DNA from: Plasmopara viticola
Taxonomy: Eukaryota; Oomycota; Peronosporomycetes; Peronosporales; Peronosporaceae
Reading direction: 5' to 3'
DNA: 64,000 bases
NCBI GenBank assembly: GCA_001695595.3
Contig: MBPM02000111.1
Span: 62,001-126,000, forward strand
The notes under the pieces were generated by a model. It was not told the origin of the DNA. It worked only from the letters and a program-made list of their open reading frames with translations, and ran no database searches. Below are positions 11,472 to 24,151 of this stretch, piece after piece (position 1 is the stretch's first letter; every line of letters starts with the position of its first letter). A program made the position numbers and the translations under genes.

Positions 11472-14400
11472 ATGAATCCTTCGTTCGCGGGCTGGTCCGC
11501 TTCCAACCACCGCAGCAGTGGTCAACACTGGACAAGCGCGGGACAACCATCTTCTTTGCAGTCACAAGTTGGCAGAAGTATTGAAGAGGAGAAAAACGAC
11601 GCACTTAAGCCAGTCGGGATGGATCCGTTGTTGGCTCCACGCATCTACAACAGCAGCGAATGTGACGACAACGATGCCGAGCGCAGCATTGACAGCTGCG
11701 AGACGATGCGTGCACTTTCGGACGAAGATGACGACGAGGAATCAAATCCTGCTTCAGTCGTAATGACCATGGGCCCGATGGAGCACGAGAGGTACAGCAT
11801 TTCTATCGACGACTTGGAGTTGAGCATTGAGTCTTTGCGGCTACTGGCCCAGCAAAAGGGACTGGACACGGCACCACTTAATCTTTGGCGTGTGCTCCAT
11901 GACAAAAAACTTTTGGACCCGGAGCAGCACGAGTATCACAGTGTGCGAGACGCTTTTCGAGCTTACATACACTCGATGCAGGGCGTCATTCCACGCGAAG
12001 ATATATACTACCTTGCGATTTTAAGGAGAAAACTGGCGGAGACGAAGCTGCCGCTGGTGGATGGACCTATTAGTGTCCTGGCTTTAGGGTCCATTATCCC
12101 AGAAAAATCGTTTTACACTAGCAAGAAACTATTTCCAATCGGATACGAAACGCTCGTGAAGGTCCAACTTTTTCGACCAGCTACTGTCGCCTTTCGATTA
12201 CGATGCAGTACGTTTCCTTCCTGTTGTATAGCCACCTGATAAATTGATAAATTTTGTCGAATCGTAGAAATTGTGCATGGCAATAAAAAACAGTCGCCGA
12301 TTTTTGTGGTGGAATTGGAAAGAAGTGCAGGTAAATATTGACAGTCTTGGGTGAAGTAAAGGGTTGATATTTAATGATCCACTATGACCAGTTGAGATCG
12401 TGTTTAGATCGTACGTGGCGAGTAAAGCATGGAAAAAAGCTTTGGATCATTTTGTGAGCTTACCAGCTGGTGAACTAGTAGCTCTGGTGAGTGGATCTAC
12501 ATATGCAGCGAAATTCGATGATCATGGAGAGCCGTTATACGCGTTGACATATGCTAGTGGGGAGGATGGATTTGGTCTGCTTCGAAGAAATATCACACGC
12601 GTTTTGGAAGGATTGCACCGTGTGTTTTGGTGCAAGGAATATCGGTTCTGGGAACAGCGGCATCCAATTGCACCCAACGTTCATGCAAAACTTCGCTCTC
12701 GTCTCAGAAAACAAATGAAAGATCATATTTTAAGCCAAAGTATGGTGTCTGGAGACGCAATTAATTGCCTGTTGGCATCGGAAGTCTTGCTTCGAGAGCA
12801 TTGTCTAGATCCGGATGGTAAGGAACGTCGCGAGGAGCAAAAGGAGAAGGAACAACGCGAAGCTGACAAGCGTTGCGTTCGAGAAGCTGCTCGAAAACTT
12901 ATGGAAGATGAACTTAAGGCTCAAGAGGATGCAAAGGTAGCTCAGCAACGAGCGAAAGAAGAGCACAAGAACGCCATTCTTGAGGCGAGGATGGAAGCTA
13001 CTAGGCAAAAAGCGGTACGAAAAGAAGCATTGCGGTTAGCGAAGGAGGAGGAGAAGCGGTTGCGCGAAGAAGAAAAGCTTGCAAAGCGTGCAGTTCGGGA
13101 GGAAGAGAAGCGCAAAAAAACGGAGGAAAAAGAAAGTTTGATGAAGCGCAGAATAGAAGAATTACGACAGCGTCGTCAGATGCGTGAAGAACAGAAGGTT
13201 ATTCTTGAGAATGGCGTGGTGACCTCCGTCTCATCAAAGCAAGGTAGTGACGTCAGGAAGAGGAATATTACTTCCGACGCCCAGACCATTAAGCAACATC
13301 ATCTTGCACTGCTGAAATTTGTTTGTGACGAACGAGGGCGACGGCGGCAAATTCGCTTGTGGGACAAAAGGAATGAGGTGGAAAACGAAGTCTGGACTCG
13401 TGTGAAAGCTCGTTACAGAGAAAAGCTGAGCAGAGAACGCACTCTTGTTAAAGATAGGCACTGTGAAGGCACTAAGTTTCCATATCAGGTTATTTCTCCA
13501 GCAGTAGAGTTGGATGCAGTCCCATCGGAATTTCATGCCGATTTGCTTTTTGTGTGGGATTTTATCTCGACATTTTCAAACTGCTTCAAGCTTACGGCGC
13601 TTCCCTCGCTTGGCGTCTTTGTTAATATGATGACGCTCAATGACGACTCCAGTCCTGTTGGGGACGGCGATCTGGACGACGATTCGATTGGCACGCTCTT
13701 TGCTTCGTTGCATGCGGAGTTATTGAAAGTCCTGGTGTCAGAATATTTTCCATTGCTTCAGTTGGGTAATACGCTCGAAGATTTCAATCGCACTAGACCA
13801 ATGAATATTTTTAGCTGGCCAGAAGTCGCTCGTCAGGTATGCCAGATGGCGATTGAGTTCAAGCATCCCAGTGCTGATGAACAGCTGCTTAAATTAGTGA
13901 AAGGCTCGAAGTCTCACCGAGATGATGCTGTTACGCATTCGTTGCGCCAGAAGCTACACCGCCGAGGCAGCTGTTTACTCAAGGGAGTGTCGTTTGAGGA
14001 AATAGATGAGACAGTGGAGGGAGAGTCTGTTGACGTTCATGTGGCTAATTTAGCATCTGAGCTTAACAATGCTTCTACTAAATCAAGTGAGTACTATGGC
14101 GTTGTCTTGATTGGCGGTGTTTCAAGTAAGTTTAAGGTGGGGAAAAATGAAAAGCACCTCGTTGTCACTGAAATATTTGCCACTTGTGAAGATACTGTGG
14201 CGATAGATGGGGAAACAGCTGGTAGTCCTGATGCTAAAGTAAAGGATGACAATGCTGATCGAATACGAGTTGGGGATTATGTAATGTGCTTGAATGGGCA
14301 AGATGTGCGGGAATGGTCACTGGACAATTTCAACTCACTTATTAATGGACTGCCTTCTCCGCACGGGTTGCTTATGTCGTCGATAGTCCCTGTCGTAAAG

Positions 14401-17400
14401 AATGCTATGAAGCACATCACAACAACTCGCGGCGCGACGAAAATGAAGTGTTGTGGGTTTGTCCTGAAGCTTCTTCGAGCGAAAAAAATTGCGGCCCCTT
14501 TCAATCAGCCAGTAGATGCAGATCTCTATCCGGATTACTACTCAAGCGGAGACATCTTGGAGCCAATGGACTTAGGTACGATTTTGGAAAAGATTGGTGA
14601 TGACGATTATGAACCTGATGATGTCGAATCCTTTGTCGATGACGTGCAGTTGGTGTGGAAAAATTGCTACACTTACAATTCGTTGGAGGCTGAAATCTCG
14701 AACCTTGCCCAGAAACTCTCAGTTATCTTTGAGCGGCTGATGAATGAGTGGGTCTACACAACAGAAAATCGGCCTTTAATTGCTGCTGAAGAAGACAACT
14801 GCCGCAATTGTCAGACAATTTACGCCAAGGGCCGATTGCTGCTCTGTGACCGCTGTGATGCACCGTACCACACTTTCTGCCTTCATTCACCCCTGTCTGT
14901 CGTCCCAACGTGCGAATGGTTTTGTCCAACATGTCTTGCAAATCCTTCGTTTTCACCTGAGCAATCTCGAAAGGAAGCTCTCAATTTTGCTGCTGATCTG
15001 CGGTGCAGTTCGGGTGAAGTGAAGAACGATGTCTTTACCGATCTGGAAAAGCGACTTTTAAGTGCGATTGATATTTTGTCAGAAGAAAACTACGCAAAAC
15101 TGGAAATTGGGGATCGGTTGAAGGTGCTGCGAATATTGTGTGATCTGATCCAGGAAACGTCAGTTGTTCAATCATTATATCAATCTCTTGAGGATAAAGC
15201 AAACGATGCGCGAATTGCACTTGGCGCGTCTTGGGCTGACTTGGAATACGAATGGGATCGGTTTTCTCCGCCACACTTGTCGCATGGTGTGGATCAAACA
15301 AAAACTTTCATTGTTGATGGCAACGAACATGTTCTAACGGATGAATTGCTTGCATATCTGGAGGATAAAGCAACAGCAGAGTTAAATTCAAAGCCTATTC
15401 CTGTGCTGCCAAAAGTTGCGAGTGAAAATCGCCATGAGGAGACTCTCAGTATCAAGAAGGAACTTATATGTTCTGATGCAGAGGAGGATGAAGACACATT
15501 CGAGAGTTTGGAAGCTGACGAAGAAATGATTTATGAAAAATTTGGTGATCATTTTTTGGAAGCGTCATCACATTCGATTAAAGTGGATGCTATTGAAGAG
15601 GAAAGTGGGTTGACGTTGCTTCGCCCATCATGCTTATTCTGCGGCTTAGAAGATGGAATTTTAAACGGACCTTTGCATTGCTGCAAGCAGTCACCATTGA
15701 CAGGTCACACGACATTGCTAGATCAATTTGAAATACCCGATCTTTTATCTGAAGGCAGGCCGGACATGCTGGTAGTGCGAATACTTCGAGCAGATGATGT
15801 TGCTACTATGGTTCTAGAAGACACGGCAGAAGGTGTACAATACTCAGACTTTTTTGCACATGATCATAAAGTAGACATTGACAAGCTGGATAATCAAAAA
15901 ATTGGCGCTAAAAAATTTGTGTACGCAATCAATGACCGTGTCGTATTTGGTATGAATTGCACCACCATCCAGGATCATTTAAGAGCTGCCTCTCAGCCAG
16001 TTTACTTGTACATGACATCGCTGCCCGGTGAGGCTGTGCGTGCCTCCGTATCGATCGTCAAGTATCACTATCTGTCGATGGGTCTGACTTTGGCTTCCTA
16101 CGAATCATTCACCTTTGTACAGTCTTACTGCACTCAGGCGATAGGTTTTGGGGAGCTATCGGGGCTAGCGTTTCCAGGTGATGTTTTGCTGATGGTGAAC
16201 GACGTAATGATGCGTGGGAAGGAGCTTAATGAGGTCGAGGCAAGGCTTTGTGCGGATAATTTAGTTGAGGACGCGTACGCCGTATTTGTGCGTCAACCGT
16301 CGACAAAGATGAGGAAAGCATCTGAAGGGTGGCACCTTAAAGTATACGATTTGCCTTCGCAGCGAGTCATGGAGAATGCATTTCGAGCTGCACAAGTAAG
16401 CGGGCCAAATTCGTATGAAGTGGACTTTCAAGACGGCCCGCTTGGTTTAGCATTGGCATTGGAACCTCGAGGCGTAGTTGTAAAATCTTTAAATGATCGT
16501 CCGAACGGGACTCTTGGTCAAGCATCTCTTGACGGCCGTATTTTACGCGGGGATTTAGTGGAACGAGTAAATGGGACCACGTACGGTTCAATGAGCGATT
16601 TATCGCAATTTACTGCATGGCTGCTAAATTTCAAGCGTCCCTTAAGAATTGCGTTTTCCAGGCAGCCACTAACAGGCACAAGTCAATCTGTGACTTCTGA
16701 GCAGGCAAACGAGAAATCATTGGCAAACCCGTCGTTACTCTGCGAGCAACTCGGACTTCCATCAAATAGTACCATCAAGACTATCGAAATTGAGTCTTTC
16801 CCGCTTCCATTTGAGGCGGATAATTTGCTCAATGGCCTGGGTGTAGTCGCACTCAACGGTCTTAGTTATTGTGAAAAGCCCTTTAAGCAGACAGCTCCCA
16901 TCACCATTGCAGTTGGCGACCTTATTGTGGGCCTGAATGGAAAATCCGTCGCCGGCTTAAGCTGGAATTCCTTGAAAACACTGTGTGGCGAAATGGCGTC
17001 CACGTGCTCTGTATACCTTCACTTCACGCCATTCGTCAGGCCCATGACGCTGCTGCAAGCTCATGAAAGCTGTGTTGGCAGTGCTAACAAAGCATGGTCA
17101 GAATGCGAATTTATTCAGCCTCGTATCGAAAAAGCTCGAGAACTTGAACTTTTTCTTTCGTGTTTGATCGTTCCGAGGACTGTAGCTCTCGGAAAATGCC
17201 GCAACGGATACACCATATATCGTTTCTATAGTGATCAACACCGTCTCTTTATTTTGTCACCAGAAAAAAAGTGGTCTGTGTGCGCAAGGAGGGAACAGCT
17301 GTTGCAGCTTATCGCGTACTTGGAAGAAAGCTCGAGGGACTCGATCATTGCTTTACGCATTAAAATGTGCTTTCACAGGTTCCTTCACGCTGACGGTGCA

Positions 17401-20400
17401 AGGCTTCAGCTGCATCAGAAATTATCTTGCTGCACATATTCAAGCATTGACATTCTCAATGAAGGACCGTTTTCTATTGAAAAGGAAGTGCTTCTTGTGA
17501 TGAACGAAGATACGGAAAAGTATGAATCGCTTGTAGGATATTACGGCCGCAAGTTTTTTCTCGGGTCATTTTTTTCTCAACAAGACGCTGAAAAGGCGCT
17601 AGAAAGTGCTGAAAAGCTAATTCATTCGACAGGATGCCATGTCGTGGTAGCTACGGATGCACTCACTTTACGCACTTGTAATTTTCCATCTTTTTTGACA
17701 GCTCCGACTCCAAAGGCAGAAAGTCTTGTCCGACGTACTTTGTCACGCAAGTACGAGACTGGAAGTGTATTAGACGGACGAGGTGAAACGAAGCCCACGT
17801 CGATTTCACATGACGTGTTTAATATTATCAAGCGTGGGCTTCGATCACACAAGGTGATGTTAAATATGGAGGCAGCAAATATCGGAATTTACCAGGTTGG
17901 CATGCCACAGATGGCAGTATCAAGATTGCTTGGGGATCTCAAGTCGTCTGAATTTATCGCCGCTCAAGCACGTAACCAAGATGCTTTCAAGCGGAAGTAC
18001 TTTCAATCAGAGAATCCGCATGGGCGGCAGATGACCGATTCGAAGCGCACTCGATATGCTGAAGCAACTGCTGCGACAAGAGTGCGCCAACAATATGCCC
18101 CTAGTAGCGGCACCAATCCTGTGACGTTTAAGCGCTCGCTACAGGCTCTTGTGGACCAAGGGCGCGCGATGTTGGCAGCATGGAATCAGTTTGCCGCATC
18201 GGTTACTATGCAGACCTCGCACGGATTGGCGTACGCTTGTTTGGCGAGTTTTGAAGAGGTGAAAAAGGTGGTGACGCGCATCGTTGTGGACCCAAGCGCA
18301 ACTTGTCCGGACTTAAAGACATTTGTCTGCCTTCACCACGCTTATGTGATGGGATTGGTGTGTGCAATGGCCACCCAGGCACTGACAACGAGTCAGAAAA
18401 CTGCATCGGACTCTGCTTTCGTAAAACAAGTAGCGGATGCCTTTGCTTCTGCGATTCTCAGCTGCGTGGATCCTTCAACTGCTCTGCGCACACAAGCTCT
18501 AAATGGCTTTGCCGCCGCTGCTAAAAAGTGCGAGCCTTCGCAGCGTGCCGGTAACTTGTCGATCGAACTGCACAACGTGGCAAACTTTGTCTTGATGTTT
18601 TTACGGACGACTCGTTATTTGTCAGGAACTAGTTTGAATGATCTTAGCAGCTGTCGACCACTGTTTACAGCCTCAACGCCGGGAGTAAATTCTTTGCCTG
18701 CATCATTTGTTCAGCAAGTTCTCCATCTGGAAAACATCCGTCAGGCTTTTCACTTGAAAATCAATAGCTTTTTTTGTGAACCACAATCAGCCTCGCACCA
18801 GCAGATTACATCAATGCCATTGGTGCTGCACGGAACGACACCGGTGCAGGCGAACCTTACTCAATCAAACAAAGCTGGTTTCGGCAGCGTTTTCGTGGAC
18901 GTGGAGTTTGGCTTTGGTCCGTTGGGAATCGTGATCAATTATTCAAATCGTGGCGCTATTGTCGTCACTGAATTTTCGAACGACAACGGTAATCTAATTG
19001 GGCAGGCTCAGGCAAGCGGGAAAGTGCAAATAGGGGATGAAGTGTTTGCTGTGAACGGTCAGAGGCTCGAGGCTATTGGCATGAAAGGCTTTAAAGCTGC
19101 AGTTGCGACTAGCAAACGACCGCTGTTTGTAACCTTTCGACAACTTTCACCGGATACTATGAAGGCTGCAAGGGAAACAACCAGAATCGCTAAGGTAAAC
19201 GATGCTACCCCTCCATTTATATATCCCGACAGCGGAGTACTTCAGGGTATTGCGCCTAGTCTCCACCACCAGAATTTTATGGCTATGAATCAGCAGAGGC
19301 AACAGCCAAGCGTTTACAATCAGCAAATAGCAACGATGAATCAAAGCAACGTTCGTGGTAGTCAGCAGGCAAGTACTGGGCTTATGACCATAAACGCCTC
19401 TGACGTATCCGAAAATGAAACCTTTGCCTCTTCAGCTCCTGAGAGCTTTCATACTATGGCTAATAGCATAAACGAACACTCGTCTTCGTCTGCACCACTA
19501 CACAAGTCGACAGGAGATTTGTCTTTACAGTTTACTAATCCCCAAAATTTTATAAGTGATCCAACGGATCATTCCTTTCCAGCCGCACCTATGGCCGCTC
19601 AAAATCATAATACGAAACCAAACATTAATGATGCTGTTGCTGTTGTTTCAAATACTCAAACACCAGATGGATGGCAAGGCGAGCCATTAATACCAGTCGA
19701 GCAACCGTTTTCGTCAGGTACAGCGCAGGGTGAGATGGTGATAAGTAGCGGTGGCAATGTGATGCCTCTCAATCCGTCCGCTTCGCCTATAGCATTTGGA
19801 GCTCCAAACTCGCTCCAAAGGAACGACTCGGTTGGAGAGTACATGAATCTCGTTGCAGGAAATCATCCTCAGCTGCCGCCGGAAGATCCATTACAGGTTA
19901 CTAATGGCGATGTTAATGGTACTCTCTACCGTGCAGCTGGAGATTTCGAGACTAGAGCGCCAGCCAACGCACTTCACGAGTTTGAATTAAGTCATGACCG
20001 TTTTACGGAAGCGGTAGTTGCGGATGTCGATACTGAATCAGAGTCGCCGTCGATATCTCAAGTGACGACACCAGCACGATCAGACACAGATGGGGAGCCT
20101 AGTGAAGCAGACAGACAACGTGATTGTGCACACCCAGTAGCGAAATTGACAAAAGCATCTAATGCCCTTCAAATCAAGGCTAAAGAAGGAGTCCTTTCAC
20201 ATCTGGCTACTGCTACTTCCAGACCATATGCAATGTCAGCGGCACTGCCAAGTACAGGAACGCAAAAAGGAAAGCCGCCTCTTTTAACAAGTAGACCAGC
20301 ACCTCGTACTCAAATTGGTGGAAAAGTACTTCGTCAGACAGAAGAGACTGCTTCCAGGAGATCGTCTAGAATATCTCGCAAACTCACCAACATTGCGGAC

Positions 20401-22049
20401 TTGTACGATCCAGACATGGTCAAGGCGCATGCCAAAGGTGGCACGGGGAGCGGGATCAATGTTGAAGCAGAAGATCTTACGGATGGAGATATTGGCGTGT
20501 TGTCGACCGAATTGTTAGAAGCTTTCAGCGCAACAATCCGTCCTCTCAAGAAAACTCTACCGCGCTCGTTGCGACTGCTTGGAGCTCAATTGCTGACAAT
20601 GGAGTGTGCCATTCCACGCAATGCATTCCGATCTGGTCGATGGGGACGCTCAGTGCGTGCGGCGTGGGCCGAAATGGTGTACGCGTGTGAAACGTCTGCT
20701 GCTCTGATGGAGGCTGTCGTGTTTTTGGAAGCAAACATTGATTCAGAATGGCTTGATCCGTGCTGGAAGGCCTCTCCCCTTCCATCGGCAAAGAACGCGA
20801 TCGCGACAGCGACAATCGCGTCGGCTGCCATGCGATTGTACTCTTTGGACGATGCAATTTCTTATGGACGTATGAAACGTGGAGGCAAGCGCAAACAGCG
20901 CAATACATTGGGTGCAAGCCCCAGTCGCGCAGGCTCGCCACTCAAGTCAGCCATTATCAGTCAGCACGCAAAGGCTTCTGAGTCAGTGTCCAATCCGGCT
21001 GAGCTGCCATTTGTTAGTCGGTTATCGACTGGATTGGTAGCGTTGGCGGATACGATGATTAATAAAATTCTTGAAGCGCAGCGAGAAAAGTCCTCGACTA
21101 CGTACGCCTACCGGGAAGCAAAAAGCCAAATTGCTGCAATCACATCGCTTACAGACGACCAAATTGAGCAGTGGATTCAAGCGAGCGCTGCTCACCAAGC
21201 TCGTACAGCAGAAGTGGCGAGTAAGATGCAAAGCGAATCGAGTCGACACCCGACGTCGAAGAGGAAGCACCCTGGAGCTCAACCTTCACAGCGTTTATCT
21301 ACAAGTAGAAAACGAAAAGTACAAAATTCTGGGATTACGGCGTCGACTTCCGTCGCAACCCCGCAAGATCAGACACAATTTGTCGAGCTTCGTTGCTTTC
21401 AGATGAAGACGCATCAGCACTGCTTTCCGATAGGGTCCGCTCAGGATGTTACGTTGCGGTCACGCTTGGAACATATCCTGGATGTGTTGCTGAGGAACGA
21501 GCTGGCAGCCGCGTTTTCCTCTCCTGTTAACGTGAATGAAGTACCTGGCTACGCCAAATTGATCAAGCAGCCGATGGATCTGGGCACAATCAACTTCCAA
21601 TTAAAGCGTGGATTTTACGACCAGCGCTTTGAGTTGCTAGTGCATGACGTAAACCTCGTGTGGGAGAATTGTTTTACATTCAACCGTCTCGATGCCGACA
21701 TTTCTAAATGCGCAAATCGTCTACGGTGTAAGTGTTTTTTTTTTTATTCGGAATGAATTTCACACAACACACTTACGTTTTTTATGATGTGGATTGAATA
21801 TTTAAAGCCATTTTTAACCGCTTATTCGAGCAGTGGATCACGGATGTGCGGCCAAATACACCGGTGACGTATCTTGCATCCGAAGAATTGTGTCGACAGT
21901 GTGGTCAGATGAATGCCCAAGAGAGGATGATGCTGTGCGACAGTTGCGATGCAGCTTACCACGCTTTTTGTCTACAGCCGCCTCTCTCGTCAATTCCGCA
22001 AGGCGACTGGTACTGTCCGCGCTGCCCACTCAAAAAAGTTAACACGTAG
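11472..22049 (+). CDS. Giant FYRN-FYRC / bromodomain-PHD / PDZ-array chromatin protein
   Basis: Four exons: 11472-12207, 12268-12330, 12392-21727, 21808-22049 (introns 60, 61 and 80 nt, all GT..AG, all phase 1), giving about 3458 aa. Domains in order: FYRN (about 213-266, SFYTSKKLFPIGY..., split by introns 1 and 2) and FYRC (about 267-350, ends FGLLRRNITRVLEGL..CKEY); a long charged coiled coil (about 410-555); a PDZ-like fold (about 834-930); bromodomain 1 (about 950-1055, with CYTYNSLEAE) and PHD 1 (about 1070-1117); further PDZ-like folds at about 1390-1475, 1493-1572, 1610-1695, 1738-1815 and 2435-2520; a Ser/Gln-rich disordered part; a helical region resembling WHIM/WSD segments of ISWI partners (about 2967-3093, tentative); bromodomain 2 (about 3293-3388, CFTFNRLDAD) completed across intron 3; PHD 2 (about 3407-3452). 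Bromodomains bind acetyl-lysine and PHD fingers histone H3 tails; FYRN-FYRC usually occurs in MLL/trithorax proteins, but no SET domain is present here. Likely a nuclear scaffold. The exon joins restore conserved motifs, so the model is strong. Confidence 0.9.
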
Positions 22050-24151
22050 TTTCAGTATCCGATACTGCGATTGCCACTCGTAGGGATTTTTATTTCGTAC
22101 CACGGCTTTAAGAGGAAAAGAGAAAGGAGCTCTAATTTGTAATTGTATTCACGGGGCTTCTAGTGAGTGCGACAATAAGATTGTGCTCGTGCTGGAGCTG
22201 ACAGAAAGCAGTCCATGGTTGAATGACTACGCTCGGTTGGAAGCATCACGCTAAATAGTATATGTAGGGTATTCATTACTCAGATATTTTATTGATATAT
22301 GTAGGAGACAAAAATTAATTGAAATGTGTCATTTTGATAATATGGAGCGTAAAATGAGCTTGACGTAAACTATAGAATTGTAAATACGCTGAAATTGATA
22401 ATGAAGTCGTATAAGTCCTAAAGCCTTCCATTTTGCCCGCGTTTCAGTATATCATTGAGCGTACTTGGTCAAGACCAGACACTTTTAAAAGATTGCGAGT
22501 GCATCGAGTGTCATGGGCCTTTACGAAGTCGTAATATGACCCGTGCCAGGAAAACGCGGAATCATTGATGCAGGAACATGCGCATGCATATTCATGGAAG
22601 ACCTACCCATACGAAAATTCATAGTATCATTTTGGATATGGAATGCTATAACCCCTATCACGAAGGGCGCGATTCGAAAGACTTGTTCGCAAAGTTATGC
22701 AAAAATGCGCTTTACGTTCGTGAAATCAAAGAAGACCTGGAGCTCTCGAAGCTACGGCTTCTGATTCTTTTCTAGGCAAAGACAGTCGTATTTGTCGGTG
22801 TCACGGTTTGCCAGTTTCTGGTTGCCACCACCAGACGCCGTTTACAAGCAAAATCATATCGAAGAGATCGCAGTGTGCTAAATGATGCGTGGATGTTATC
22901 CTTCTTCATTTTTCTGAAAACGAGGGCGAGCATGACTATCATGCAATACTGTTGCGGTATGCTGCCATCAATGTCAATCCCAGCGTTTTCTTTAATGAAG
23001 GATACATCCTCACTTCAAACTGATAGGAGCTTGAGGTTCGACTTTGACACGAACGCTCTGACTTTTGATCGTGCTGATCAGCGTCTTTGGTACGACTACG
23101 CTTTCCGTCGCAACAGACAGGAGCACTGAATCCCCATAAGAGCTGGTCTTTGACGGTCGCAAAACATTGTTATGTAAACATACCATCAGACATGAAACAG
23201 CCGATCACTGGCTATCCGAAGTCAACCGAATTTGTGCCAAAACAACCGCCTCACTTGCATATCACTTCTCTAGAGCTGTCATGCCGTACCAGCAGAAAAG
23301 TAAACCTATAGTAGTTTTGTACCTAACGCTTAAAAGCCTTCTTAAGCTTTTATGTTTCATGAAGAGTATATACCGCAAGTGCAGTTTGTACTGCTGGCAC
23401 TAGGCCTCGGCTCATTCAAGCTACCGAGCAGCTCGGTAGTATGATAGAAATTGGGTTCGGAAGTATCTTTGCGTGCCTCAAGCGGAACGTTCGTCGCCGG
23501 AATTCAATGCCATATGGACTCATAATACCCTGCGTATCCTTGTTAGTTACCACAGCTGGATCATCGTGCACAAGCTTGTAATCGGCTTGCGAATTTTTAG
23601 TTAACGCACTTGAGCATGCTGTAATTGCATCTCCTGATTTTGAGCCTCATCGGCTTATCGAACAAAATCGTTCGTTCGAAAAATGCGCAGTGAAAACATT
23701 TTCTATTCACGAGCGTGCAGTGTGGTATGCATAGGCTTGTAAGCGTGTGGCTCAAATGAGGGTGGCATTTGCAGGGTATAGATCAGAATACTCGCCTTAA
23801 TGGCACGAGTCTCGTGCTTACGAATCTTTGCTCCAGTGCCACACTCATCGATAGAAGACAGAGTTGAGACCAAGGCACAAAAGACATATCACTTTATAGA
23901 AAGATCGGCTTTCTCAATGTCAGATTCTGACGTAATCCTTATAGCTCTGAAGGTAGTATGTACTTAACTATAATGTAAGTCAATAATCCTTATCTATCCG
24001 ACTCCAAACGTCGTGGGGCTACGATAGGTACATGCTTGAAAAAGAAAAAATATAGGTCATTGATGTTCGTTCTTTAATTACGGCCAATTTAAGTCATAGA
24101 ACGGTTTCTGCCTTAGACCCAATATGACGTTTTCACTTCAAAAGTAAGGGG
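22050..24151. other. Decayed intergenic DNA
   Basis: Follows the 3' end of the giant gene. It contains a long frame with one internal stop (22578-23129) and a perfect 8-bp hairpin with a 3-nt loop (CTACCGAG CAG CTCGGTAG, 23421-23439). No functional gene is evident. Confidence 0.5.
22578..23129 (+). pseudogene. Decayed coding frame of unknown origin
   Basis: One reading frame stays open for about 184 codons except for a single TAG at 22773-22775, which is longer than the surrounding AT-rich DNA normally allows. The neighbouring frame over 22880-23000 also reads as protein-like (for example GEHDYHAILLRYAAINVNP), which suggests frameshifts in an old gene. I do not recognise the family; a transposon-derived protein is possible. 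Confidence 0.25.

Noticed and set aside
12400..21756. Treating the 3118-codon open frame as the whole gene
   Set aside because: Its first codon is GTG, it cuts FYRN-FYRC in half, and its last residues after 21727 are intron read-through; the spliced model restores FYRC, bromodomain 2 and PHD 2.
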